Shown here one piece after another: positions 31,568-42,406 of a DNA stretch of 64,000 nucleotides (position 1 is the first letter of the stretch; every line of letters starts with the position of its first letter). Both the position numbers and the translations under genes were made by a program. The notes below the pieces were generated by a model that did not search any database, had not been told where the DNA came from, and saw nothing but the letters and a program-made list of their open reading frames with translations. The DNA lies in contig NC_135497.1 in NCBI RefSeq assembly GCF_052857255.1, positions 112,461,002 through 112,525,001 on the forward strand, written 5' to 3'. The DNA is from Amblyomma americanum. Taxonomy: Eukaryota > Arthropoda > Arachnida > Ixodida > Ixodidae.

Positions 31568-32145
31568 TTGTCAGCGGTATAGTACATCAGAATACAGCTA
31601 AGATGTTAACTAGCAGGTTGGTTAACTAATATTCAAAAGTTAACTCTAACCATTAGTGTTAGGCTCCTAAATTATTGAGAATCGTGTAGCCCACCGTCAT
31701 TGTTATCCGTATCAGTTTTTAGAATTTCGAAAACGTGGTTACCCTCGGCGCTGTGCTCCAACAAATTTTGGCTATTTCGACGAGTTACATGGTCTGGAGA
31801 GGTTGCTTTTCCTGCAAGCTTCTCGAAAGCAAATGTATTTTGGCGCGATATAGCCGAAATTTGTTGGCCCACAGCGCCGAGGGTAACCGCGTTTTCGAAA
31901 TTCTAAGAACTGATATGGATAATTATGGCGGTGGGCTACACGCCTCTAAATAATCAAGGAGCCTTACAGTAATAGTTAAAAAGTTAACTATCCAATCTTA
32001 AGTGAACCGGCCTGCTAGTTAGCACGTCTCGGCTGCATTCTGATGTACTTCACAGCTGACAATGTTATGCCGAAAAAAAAGCGCTCATCTCACTCAAAAA
32101 GTATTTTTTTTTAAATTGTGTAAAGTCTTAGGTGAAACACCTTGC
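31568..32145. repeat. Fold-back element with long inverted repeats (copy 3)
   Basis: Left arm 31568-31779 and right arm 31847-32062 are inverted copies separated by about 67 bp (TACATGGTCTGG to CAAATGTATTTTGG). Matched landmarks include TTGTCAGCGGTATAGTACATC/GATGTACTTCACAGCTGACAA, AATTTCGAAAACG/CGTTTTCGAAATT and AACAAATTT/AAATTTGTT. The right side continues about 80 bp past the left arm to an outer end TTAGGTGAAACACC. No coding capacity. The family is also seen at 22801-23148 and 28633-28990. It resembles a fold-back or long-TIR MITE; no target duplication was found. Confidence 0.8.
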
Positions 32146-32675
32146 ATATGTGCTTTTCTGCCGTGTATCGAAATGCGCTTAATTGGAACCTTGTTTCCTT
32201 GCGGCGAGCCGCTGTCCTCTAGTCGAAGTAGAGTGCACGCTGCATCGAGGCTCCTAATTTACATCTGTGGTGATTGCTGAGCGAATGGCCCGCCGGCTCG
32301 CGCTAAGCTCGAATCCACGGGGGTTTAAGTTACGAGCTGGGCACTTTTCTCAACTTCCCCGCAAAAACGTTGGTGCTTTCCCGGAAATGGCTCTGGCATG
32401 TTTCCGACCTTGTGGTTGCTCCTCCCCCGTGTATTGTGGAAAAGCATTCCTTCGCCTCGGCAGGAGCGTCTGCTCTGTCATCGCCGTTAGCCATTTTGTG
32501 CGAGTAACTGAAGGCCTGAAGAATTTGACATATATTGCTTTTGCCATGGCTGTGAGGCAGATTCATGAAATTTTAAAGACGGACATTTTATTTACCGATA
32601 AAGAAGAGCTAGAATGTGATACTTGATATGATACTGAGAATATGATACACATACATAAAAAAGTGAGGTCATGAT
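32146..32675. other. Unassigned DNA
   Basis: An open plus-strand frame of 119 codons (32267-32626) has no domain that I recognise and no supporting splice or promoter context. Confidence 0.35.
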
Positions 32676-33010
32676 TCAAACGCCCCATAGAAAACGGCAC
32701 TCTTTCTCGGTGATAACTGCGTACAGATCACTTATGCAATTCAGCTTATTCTTTTTGATTAGAAATGGCTCGAGAAGCTCGCGTTCCTGGCAAGTCTTTC
32801 CCCTGCCAATTATTGTGCAGGGAAACAAAGGTGAACAGTTAGTGATTTTTTTTTTACATGCAAGGCCAGGTTGCTTCCTGTACCTAATCGACAGGAATTG
32901 CTGTGCTCTCTGAGCCGTTCGTTCAAACATTAACCAGTTTGCCCGATGTAAACTTTTCCACAGGACGTGGGGATAGAATACACGACACCGACAGCACACC
33001 TCGTAAATCT
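32676..33010 (-). pseudogene. Penelope GIY-YIG endonuclease
   Basis: GVVYSIPTSCGKVYIGQTG (about 32985-32930) gives the GIY-YIG core. One base later a stop replaces the expected Arg, then CLNERLRE. The C-terminal half lies in another frame: CSPLFPCTIIGRGKTCQERE, then LLEPFLIKKNKLNCISDLY, in which the catalytic Glu (QERELLE) is kept. The subfamily differs from those at 2.9 and 30 kb. Confidence 0.75.
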
Positions 33011-33062
33011 GTTTTGGTGCTTGGTTTTGCAGGCTTGTGTTCTTTCACATCCAGATTCGGGC

Positions 33063-34360
33063 TCAAAGGCCAGAAAGCTTGTGAGGGGCTGAAAACACCA
33101 CATTCAGTCCGTATTTTAGCGACACTCTTTTCAGCCCGTGAGACATTTTATGAAGGTAAGGAATCACCTCGACAGTCCTTGTTTCTACTAGGCTTTTGGC
33201 CGACAATTTCTTCAATTTTCTTGCCAAGCTTTCACCAACCGCTACCACCAGAGAAGGCGGGAAGCCGGAAGCTGTTAGTCGGGTCACCTGCTCTGAAAGG
33301 CTTTCGTGTATAACGTGCGGACTTTTTTTTTTAAGTGCATTTGTGAAACAAAGGTTCGCAATGCTGCGCTTTAGTGGGCAGATTCGTATGGTAAAAGTGC
33401 CTTTTGAGACCGGGAAACATACCTCCAACACACGTGTCCATCACACAAAATCTTCAGTTAAAAATCAAGAAACCTAATTGTTTTATCAGATGGTAAATCA
33501 TTGGTGAAAACCATGTCCTCAGAACAGGTGCTAGAAACCTTTAAAATCTGGCCCACATGGGTGAGCTGGTCAGTTAATTGAAAGTTTAAAATAATCAATA
33601 AATCGTCTACATATCTTAAAAAGTTTGGTGACACGTGTGTCATGAAGTGCGTCCCGAAGCACTGAGCCAAATTTCGCTAAAAACACGTTGCAGAAGAAAG
33701 GCTGATCACTCGAACCAATACAAATGCCTTGTTTTGGTACAACATAGTTGTCGCCATGCTGTACAATGGTGGACCTAAGAATTACCCTTAGAAGTTCTAG
33801 GAAGGACTCAAGTGCAACACCGCATTTGTTCTGGAAGGCAACAGTCCCATAATTTCAAATAATTCGCGCACTGCTTCTAAGAGCTCATCCTGGGGTATTG
33901 AATAAAACAGGTCCTCAATGTCAACTAAAAAAGCTGTGTTCGCTGTTGGAAAACCGCTGCTAAGGCTCTCCACTAGAGACAAAGAGCTCTGTAGTGCGAA
34001 AGGATACGATGGCGCAAGTCACTTGTACGCACGTTGCAAAAAGCTGGACACCATTTTCTGCCATGAGCCCTGTTCGGTGAATATATGGCCCTAAATGGGC
34101 TGCCGGGTTTGTGTGTCTTCGCAGTGGAGAAGACACGCAACACATTTGGTTCGCACTTGCGGATCTCCCCCAGTCTATCCAAGTTCAGCTGGTTGATTAG
34201 ACGCAGGACCAGCGCCTTTGCTTTGCGAGGTTTTAAATCCGACGGCTTTAAATTCTTCAGAATTGCCTCGGCCGTCTTCGCCCCAAAAGTAGAAGGTGGA
34301 AGCATGACGAACCCACCTTCTTTATCCGCCTGAAGAAGCTTGACGTCATTCTGTTAGAAG
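33063..34360 (-). pseudogene. Penelope reverse transcriptase
   Basis: Blocks in order on the minus strand: LLQADKEGGFVMLPPSTFG (about 34350-34290), VFSTAKTHKPGSPFRAIYS (about 34135-34080, the conserved KTHKP block), the palm A motif FLVDIEDLFYSIP (about 33930-33895), the palm C motif NFLRYVDDLLIIL (about 33630-33590), and after FLDF the thumb (VCFPVSKGTFTI) and a HKMSHGLKRVSLKYGLNVVF linker leading to the endonuclease. Both catalytic Asp motifs remain but lie in different frames. Confidence 0.8.
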
Positions 34361-34930
34361 TGGGCTACCAAGGGTCTCAGGTCCCTATATTTCCTGTTGC
34401 TGCCCCCCCCCCCCCCATGCCTTCTTCCCCATTAGGCAGTCAACACCTTCCGAGACACAGTGGGACCTTTCTTTTGAAGGCGCCTTCCTGGCCACTCTGT
34501 GCACGGCTGCCAGAAGCTCATGTTTCTATGTCCGACGCTCTAGGCAGTACTTCGGACCCGTCTTTAGGATAGTCTCAAAGGCTGGCAGAAGAGTGGCTCT
34601 GTCCAAGTATGCCACCGCAGTGCCTGTCTCATCTTTCCTGGATTTCTTGGGTAGGTTGCGCCGAAGCTGGTTCCAGTACACCTCAGTCATAGTAGCAGCA
34701 AGCCGACGATGCCCTCATAGCTTGCTTGACGCTGCCCAGGGATGATCCGACTGGAGGCAAAGCTGGCATAACCAGTACTGCTTGTGTCTTACTTGGCGAT
34801 ACAGCTCCGACTTCGAAATCTTGCAGGCGCGTTTCCAGTGTCCTGTAGAAGGTGTTAAAGGGCCAAACAGCTGGTAGATTTGCAAAGGCGGACTGCCACT
34901 TTTTATGCAATGGGACACAACGCGTGCCCT

Positions 34931-36339
34931 ACACGTGGTGAGGGCAATAGCGCTGACGAAGCAAAGCAGAATGCCAGTGGAAGGGAACATACTTCCTCCA
35001 TGCCGCCGTGTGACCTGCCTTTCCGCTTCGCGCCCTCTTCGCTATCGCCGTCTTTAGTCCCCCCATGCGCTCTGCGTTCGTTCTCTTTTATACCCCGATG
35101 CGCTCGTTCGCTCGGTTACGCCGAGGCACGCCGCTCAACGCGCCTAAGAGCTGCGCTCTAAAAACGTGGACGTAGAAGATATTTTTATAGCTCCTATGTT
35201 CAGTCGGCCGTTATAACTAAATCAGCATTTTAAATTTATGGGCTGCATTAAATATTTTTGAGCGGAGGACTACGGTTTTCGCCGCAAGCATTTTCGGTAC
35301 TGTGTACTCGTGGTCTATAATACCGAACAAGTAAAAAGCTTGACGCTTGAATGGTCGTGGCCTGTCTAACACGTTGCAAACCTGCGGGCATGAGAAGTGA
35401 GTTCTGGTGATGTTTCCCTTGCTGTCTCTCTGCATTGGCCAGCATGTTCAGGCGTAATTGGTCCCCGCTTCGACGTTATGGTCGTCTGAAGAACGAATTG
35501 TCTGTTTTGTATACGTTTAAAATATTGCGCCTCCTCTTCGTTGTCATTTTACAAGCATCGTGAACACAGGAGTTTGAACCACTGCTTTACGGCTCAGGGT
35601 TCGTTTCCCCCTAATCATGGCTCCTGGGATCCGTTGTCTTGCTTAGACAAGCAACAAATTCACTTTAATGGAGGAGCGCCAATAGAAAATTACCCATCAA
35701 CAACAAGTCCAACTTCTTCCACTTATGGACGTTCTATAACCGTGTTCCGGCCCAACGCTTGAGCCTTCTAAACAATGGTAACGGTAGAATGTATACCCCT
35801 GTTGGAGTGATGAGATATTGAGCAAGACGGTTCGGAAGGTCTGCATGCCTGTGATGTGGTTAGGGGAAAGTGGGGTGGGGCGGTTTAAGTGTTTGTGGTG
35901 AGTGCCAGAGTTGGTGGTGACTATTGTTTAAGGGTCCAACCTGGTAACCCCGCTCCATGTGCAACCACCCTGCTCTCCACTTGTTGGTGTGGTCCTCAGC
36001 ACCAGTTGGCCGTGGTCGTCTTTTCTCTCTCTTATAGACATGACTGCGCATTGGTAAATGAAGGTATGGCACGTCCCTGCATGTAGGCATGCTGCTTTGC
36101 TCATTTAGTCACAGCAAATATCAAATTGTGCGAGGACATATTAGGCAAATGTGCTTGAACAACAGAGGAACGTGCTTCTCTCCCAGGCGCGTCTAGGCGT
36201 TCGGTTTTGTTTTCCTATCGCTTTTGCACGTAAGCGTAATGGGCGGGAAGGGAAAATACGACGGTAATATTAGGGGCGCGCCACAATGGGTCGTACTGGG
36301 GCCAGTTCCCAGCGTATGTAGCACCAACGGCAACGTGAG
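34931..36339. other. Unassigned intergenic DNA
   Basis: Short frames at 35217-35445 (minus) and 35541-35762 (plus) without domains. No repeat identified. Confidence 0.35.
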
Positions 36340-37260
36340 CAGAACGTGAGGCGCGGCCGGCGGCCGCACCCTGTGGACCTTTCGTTTCCTGACGTTTCCA
36401 TATCGAAGCGTGACCGAGCGCATTTCAATACGTCCGCCTCTCAAAGGTGGCTTGAGCCTCGAAGATAACAGTGACTTGTCGAACCTGACCCAGAAGCGGT
36501 GGTTATGACTCTCTTTTCGACCACCGCGCCGGTCCTGCCACGAATTACGCCCGGGCGCAAGCAGCCGCACCCGGAAGGAATCCGGGTTTTCGTGCCTTTT
36601 CAGAAGAGAGCCAGCAGCTGTATACCGATGCCTATCTGCGTTGGGTCAGCCACGGCCGGGGTCCGTTCGCTGCTGCGTCGGACGAGCCGCGGCGCAGCGT
36701 CGAGGGAGAAATGGCCCCGTCGCGAGACCGAACGAGGGCGGAGCCACGCCGGCAGACTTTTGTTGCCGACACGAAGGGCGGCAAAACGCGTGCTCTGCGC
36801 TCCGGCGTCAGCGGCGCTCAGCCAGCGCGTGCGTAACGGCGACGATAAACGCGACTGCCCGCGATTTCCGGCGGCCGGCGCGTGGGACCGCCCGGTGGCC
36901 GCGGGGAAATCGTCCGGCGTCGTTAAAGTTTTCAGTGCGCGGTGGCGCAACGCGCCGAATGCCAAGCATGTTTTGAGATCGGCCGAGGGTGATAATGCGC
37001 GGGCATGGAATTTCGCGTCATTTGTTGTAAGGGCTGCGCTGATGATGACTCGCGGGGCCGGCCACCGTATTTTAGAAATGGCGTGCTTACTCCGTGCACT
37101 ACACGCTTGGGTCGAATATACGCCGCCTCGTCTGGTCTTAGCGACGAGGAGTCAGTGCGCCGAGGCCCGTTGAGGCTGGAAATTGCAGCCACGACATGGC
37201 GAATGCAAGGAGCAGATCAAAAGGTACGTAGCGGCGTAGCTAATGTTGCTTCAGGACGAC
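36340..37260 (+). promoter_or_regulatory. CpG-rich region, possible promoter and first exon
   Basis: Base composition changes sharply to GC-rich with many CpG (for example CGGCCGGCGGCCGC near 36355-36368), producing long overlapping frames on both strands (36499-37173 plus and 36600-36965 minus) that look like composition artefacts. Near the downstream edge an ATG in good context (GACATGG, 37196) is followed after 28 nt by a strong splice donor, AAAAG/GTACGT at 37223/37224. This layout fits a CpG-rich 5' UTR plus a short first coding exon, but no downstream exon was found. Confidence 0.3.
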
Positions 37261-37289
37261 GACGACCGGCTGTAAAGGTGATGCCTAAT

Positions 37290-38180
37290 AAGCCCGATCT
37301 TCATTTATTTATTTACAGTGCTCCTAAGGGCCCTCGTGCGAGGGTATTACATGGGGGGAGGGGGGTGATACAAGTATACAAGTACGGCACAGGCACTTGA
37401 AATAAAACAAATAATGCATGTAATAACGAAGTATGAAATAAAGCTAGTAAAGTAGACAGATAAAACAACAAACGACGCAAAATAAAATACTCAGTAATGC
37501 TATAATACACATAATACAGCAAAAATACAAAATCTGTTAGTCCATGGTTTGCTTTAACGAATGCTGAAAGGATATAAAGTTAACCTCAGTAACTATGTGG
37601 GATGGCAGGTTGTTCCAGTCTATTATGGTGCGAGGAATGAATCATTTCGCGTAAAACGATTAACTTTACGTTATGCGTTTTATTTTGTTATCGTGGTCAC
37701 GGCGAGGAAAGACTGCAGGGGGTGCCAAAAAGAAGTCTTCGTTGAGGGTGCGATGATGGTACAATTTGTGAAGCAAAGTTAGGCGAGCGAAATGGCGCGA
37801 CATGATAGAGGTTCCAACTCGGCACATTGTTTTGATGCTGTGACACTGGTGAAGCGTGAATAATCTGAACAGATGGAGCGAACAGCATGGTTTTGCAGGG
37901 ATTCAGTGTTTTTTTTATCACGTATGCTTGTTGAGGATCTCATATGGTAGAAGCGTACTCAATTTTCAGGCGATTAGCGTGATGTAAGCAAGTTTTTTTT
38001 TTTAAGTGTGAAGGCGCGTGTTTGAGATTACGCCTAAGAAGCCCGAGTGCGCGGTTTGCTGATGCTAAGATTGTGTTAATAAGGACCGCGGAAAGCTTCA
38101 AATGCAGTTTTACCGATTTAATTAATCGATCTACTAATTCGTAAATAGTGAAAACAGTGACCTTTCTTTGCAATTCTTTT
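37290..38180 (-). mobile_element. CR1/L2-like LINE, 3' fragment
   Basis: The minus strand begins inside the RT thumb (NLKHAPSHLKKKTCLHHANRL preceded by NTILASANRALGLLR, the latter like CAKASRSLGYLRRNLRNAPN of the LINE at 42-46 kb), continues through a frameshifted C-terminal domain and ends in a 3' UTR with TAAA-type tail at about 37305-37318. It is a diverged relative of the near-intact LINE below. Confidence 0.7.
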
Positions 38181-38970
38181 CTTTTGTTTCAGAATCTTTT
38201 CTACGCTTCTGGTTCACACGAAGGCGAGTGCACAGCTGATAATAAATTTGCAGTATAATATTCAGTTACTGTACGCCCCGAGACAGTTGATAAAAGTCTT
38301 CTTTGCAGTACCTTATTTTGTTCTTAGGTGAAATACGGGAATCGAGCTCACTCTGGAAAGAAATTTATCTCGGAAAATGTTTGGGAAGGCAATATCCACG
38401 TTACAGCCCATATCGGGGAAGCGTGTCTTTCATTTCTTGTCCTCCTTTTTTTTTTTTTTTACAGAAGCCTTGGGCAAGTGTTTGAGCGCAACTTCGGAAA
38501 TACGGATGTGGTATGACGCTCATATAACTGAGTTAGAATTGCAAGCGGGGCTAGTTGGCTTGACATTGCTTTTGGTGGTGAACAGCGCGAAAAACACGGA
38601 CAAAGGTAGACAACGCACGACAAGCGCCGACTCGCAACAGACGTTTATTAAGAAAAAAGGCATTGAAGAAATGAAACCTCTTCGTTCGCTCTCTTCACCA
38701 CCCGAAGCAGTCGTATACCTGAAGGGTACAAAATTTTTACACTAATTGCGTATTGACGATCGGGAGCAAGTTTTCTTGCTCCGCGAAACCGAAGAGCGTG
38801 TTTCAATGGGTGATTTGGATTCTGAATTCTGTTCGGACCGCTACAGTTTGGTCCCTAGACTTCCTAGACGTCTTGCTCTTTCGCGGATTCGGATGAGATG
38901 TGCTCTGGATAGCCTTTTGGAATTCGCCATAAGAAACTTCAATAGCACGTGGCGCACGTGGTATTACGGC
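38181..38970. other. Unassigned DNA with a Penelope-type terminal motif
   Basis: At 38578-38660 the sequence GCGAAAAACACGGACAAAGG with CAAGCGCCGACTCGCAACAG and GTTTATTAAG resembles the terminal sequence seen next to the Penelope remnant at 2.7 kb. The rest is unassigned. Confidence 0.35.
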
Positions 38971-38974
38971 GCTT

Positions 38975-39214
38975 GGTTACGGCGAGTGGTTACGGCGCTC
39001 GGCTGCCGGCCCGAAAGACGTGGGTTCGATCCCGGCCGCGGCGGTCGAATTTCGATGGAGGCGAAATTCTAGAGGCCCGTGTACTGTGCGATGTCAGTGC
39101 ACGTTAAAGAACCCCAGGTGGTCAAAATTTCCGGAGCCCTTCACTACGGCGTCTCTCATAGCCTGAGTCGCTTTGAGACGTTAAACTCCCCCCCCCCCCC
39201 AAAAAAAAAAAAAA
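38975..39214 (+). mobile_element. Ruka-type SINE with altered head
   Basis: An intact body and B box (GGTTCGATCCC near 39023-39033) and a 3' tail of C13 plus A14. The A-box region is rearranged: instead of CGGTGGCTCAGTGG it has GGCGCTTGGTTACGGCGAG, which looks like a small duplication of the segment just downstream (GGTTACGGCG). Loss of the A box would impair pol III initiation. No target duplication was identified. Confidence 0.82.
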
Positions 39215-40025
39215 CGTGCAGACCATTTTTCAGCAACGAAGTGTGTGCGTTTGTTTTCGCCCTGTGGCTTTCTCATTAGCCCTGACATTTATGTACATAC
39301 CAAAGAAGCGAACTGATGGAAGCTGCCGCTTACGCTACGCCTGTCATAAAATTTGCTTTCTTCCATTGCCTGATTTTACACGTTTACTGTTGCCTATTCT
39401 TTTCCGAGTTCCAACGCTATTTAGCAAGCAGTTCGGTAAATTAATTTAATGGCACGTACTGAATGCAGAAAAGTCTTGCTGAGCACTCATCGACGTGGAT
39501 TTATTTTGTTTGAAAAGGAAACGGCAGGACAAGCAGGAGAACTACCGTGTCATAGATCATAAAAGGCACCGGGCTAAAATTTCAAGATAGGACTTCTGAG
39601 CCATCATTAGCGCTCGTTGGTATTTGTTATCGCTCTTTAGTTTAGCGATCAGTGTGTTAGCAAGAAAGGGCCGCGGCGTGCTAGCCGTCTATTCCAGAGC
39701 CTCGTTTCCTCTCACGAACGGAAAACAAAACCAGCAGGTGACCGCGTCACTCTCAGAGCTTATTCGCGTGATCAGTAACGGATGCGGAGTAGCCTTTGAC
39801 GTCGTCGTCCCTGAGGGGGCTAGTCCGGAGGATATCGTTAAATGCGACAGCCTCCGTTGTTGGTTTGGTAGAATTTCACTGAGTGCAGCACTTCGCCAGA
39901 TGTGTCGCTGTGCAAATGTGCACAGTGGCTGCCACTGCAGATGTCCCTCATTATTAAAACCTCTCGGAATAACACTTTCTTACAGTAATTCTTCCTCTGT
40001 TTTTTTTCTCAGTCATAAGCAGTCT
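39215..40025. other. Unassigned DNA
   Basis: A frame at 39624-40070 (148 codons) runs into the SINE fragment that follows and shows no domain. I would not call it a gene. Confidence 0.35.
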
Positions 40026-40150
40026 AAATGCAACCACGCCCGTGTGTTTTGCGACGTCAGCACACGTTGAAGAAACACCGGGTGGTTGATATTAATCCGG
40101 AGCCCTCCGCCACGACGTCCCTGACATAGACCGCGTACAGCTTTGGGACG
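40026..40150 (+). mobile_element. SINE body fragment
   Basis: CGCCCGTGTGTTTTGCGACGTC, then GGGTGGTTGATATTAATCCG and GAGCCCTCCGCCACGACG, match the body of the SINE at 17448-17745 better than Ruka. The tRNA head is missing. Confidence 0.6.
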
Positions 40151-42015
40151 AGACAAATCAAAGTTGGCTTGTATCGATAGATTGCGGCCTGTATCGATAG
40201 ATTGCCGCATTCTAACGACAAAGACGCTACTTTATCTGAAAACGGAGCTCCTGGATAAGCAAAAAAGAAAAATTCATTATAGGTGTCGCCACCACCGCCC
40301 GATTTCGAAAGTAAACTGTGACGCTGGTCCCTAGGCTGCACCGCCATTCACTTTCAAAGCGGTGATGCGGTGATCACGGAGTTCTTTTCGGTGTAGACGT
40401 CACGAGTTTAAACCGAGTGGCGGGAAGGTTTTTAAATCCAATTTTCTGGACAATACATGCGTCTTTTGCTGGCGGGGAAACATCAACATACCCAGAAAAT
40501 CCATAGCGCCGTTTTTCACGCAATACAAAAATTGTATGGAGTTGTCCGCAGTGTACCGGGTGTCATAGAGTAATCGTATCAATATCATAAAGATGTCAAA
40601 CTCTGGATAGCATACTGTCACGTGGCTGGTGTTACAGCGCGGACGCAGATTGAGCACTGGGATATAATTCAAACTGTATATTGGACTGACTTGCGCCCAC
40701 AAAGAATTCAACGACTCGGCGGCGGCCCATGGCAACAGGTGTGCTCGGCGGTCGTCATGGAACAGAAGCTCCGCCGCTCTCGGCCGCGTTCAGTTTAAAG
40801 CTGATGAACTTCTGCGGGTATACGCCACTCTCGAACATCGCAGAAGTAGTTGCAAGGCCCATGTATCGATGCTCCAGCGCGTGACTTGTACTGATGTCAA
40901 AGCCTCTGAGCGTCGGCCGCTGCGTTTGAGGCCATGCTAGGGTGGCTGCAGGACACCCGCTATTATCAGCCGTCGCAAACGCACTGTGTAGCACGGTCTC
41001 AGACTCAGCGGCCGAAGCTCTGCGGCTTTGCACGATCTCAGTTCAAGCCATACGCTAGAGCGTTCGTGTTACGTGTGCGGGCGGTGGTACGCACAGTCTT
41101 TGCCCAATAGTAGCCTGGCAACGGGGTTTGTTTCATATCCGAGTAGTGGAACACTTACGGTACCCCCTTAACCTCTTAATCTGTGTAAGGCTTGGAGAAT
41201 TTTCGCCCTCCTCTTTCGGTGCCTTTTGGTCTTTAGGGTTAAAGCAAGGGCTCCACAATACGGTTGAGAAGCAAGCCCCGTTGCCTGGTTACTTTTGGCA
41301 AGGACGGCACCTTGGTAGTTGCGCGTGGCGCAATCTCGCCAGAGAAATCTGGTCGCCTCTTGCTTCACAAACAGGGTGATAAGGCCGCGTGCCGGTGACC
41401 TCGAGCGTGAACAAATATCAATATACTGCGCGCTAATACCATACCGATTCTGGTGGTCAACACGGAGTTATATGCTTAATTCTTTTTGTGTCAAAAGTCA
41501 TGGCACCCTACCCCTCTCCTCCACTCTTATGCTGGACGTCTTGCCTGCGCCCCTGCAGGTTTACAGCGATAGCTATGAAAGGCCCGTCTCCTATGTTGAG
41601 TGTCGTTTTGTGGTAGTAGTATAAGTAGTAGTAGTTGTTGTTGTTATGGGGGCAACCGGAGGATAGTAACCACGGTAATCAACCACCCGTGAAAGGAGGA
41701 GGAGGGTTGCAATGACGTCACTCAACTTTAAATCAACTCTCCCAGCATTTCGTCCTCGAGGCTCATAACGTCAGTGGAACGTGACATGAATGACAACGCA
41801 CCACGCTGAGTGTACGAATCCATGTGATGCATGTGCGACGGCGTAGTTCCTCTCATTCGTAACTCATCCCACGGCTGTACCGACCTCCCGAAACACATGC
41901 AGAGGCCACGCCTTTCAGGATCAAGCATTGGTCTAACACCTTGACATACGTTATGGCCAAAAGTTTTTTTTTGAACGGGAAAGAGTTTATGAACGCAATC
42001 TTTTCATATATTGTA
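40151..42015. other. Unassigned DNA
   Basis: Minus-strand frames at 40400-40735 and 40755-41033 are adjacent and have a non-simple composition, yet no domain was recognised. A short GTA/GTT trinucleotide tract lies at about 41611-41645. Confidence 0.35.
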
Positions 42016-42019
42016 ATAT

Positions 42020-42050
<31 letters not shown>

Positions 42051-42052
42051 TT
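42016..42052 (-). repeat. Tetranucleotide 3' tail of the LINE
   Basis: About nine ATTT/TTTA repeats. On the element strand this reads as a TAAA-type tail, as in other CR1/L2-like elements that end in a short tandem repeat and not in poly(A). Confidence 0.85.
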
Positions 42053-42406
42053 CAAAATACCTTACAGGGCCCAGAAGGGCATTGAGCAAGGGGGGCAAAA
42101 CAATAGATTAAGCAAATAGGAAGAATAAATTAAAAACAACGCGTGATACAAGGCAAAAATTAAACACAATTATAAATATACAGGGCAAAACGTAACTAAA
42201 AGACATACATCACCGCGAGCAACAAAAATTAAATTTGTAGCAAGAATGCATCGCAAGTGCCCAATAGGCATCAAAAGGAAAAAGCAGTAGTCATAAAAAA
42301 CATACAGATGGCTGAAATTGCACAAGAAACCAAAACTTTGTAAAATACCAACGAGAAGAAAAGGGGACCAAGGACACAGAACAACCTGAAACAAGACACA
42401 ATGTCG

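Larger units (their letters stand above)
32676..34930 (-). mobile_element. Penelope-like element, decayed, RT plus GIY-YIG
   Basis: The minus strand reads, from high to low coordinate, an N-terminal region (34683-34990, unclear), RT (about 34360-33460), thumb and linker (33431-33063) and a GIY-YIG endonuclease (33010-32676). The RT-then-GIY-YIG order and the telomerase-like RT motifs are those of Penelope-like elements. The coding sequence is split over at least five frames. A C14 run at 34403-34416 interrupts the N-terminal part. Confidence 0.82.

Noticed and set aside
36499..37173. 224-codon frame
   Set aside because: Overlapped on both strands by other long frames in CpG-rich DNA; no domain and no conserved blocks.
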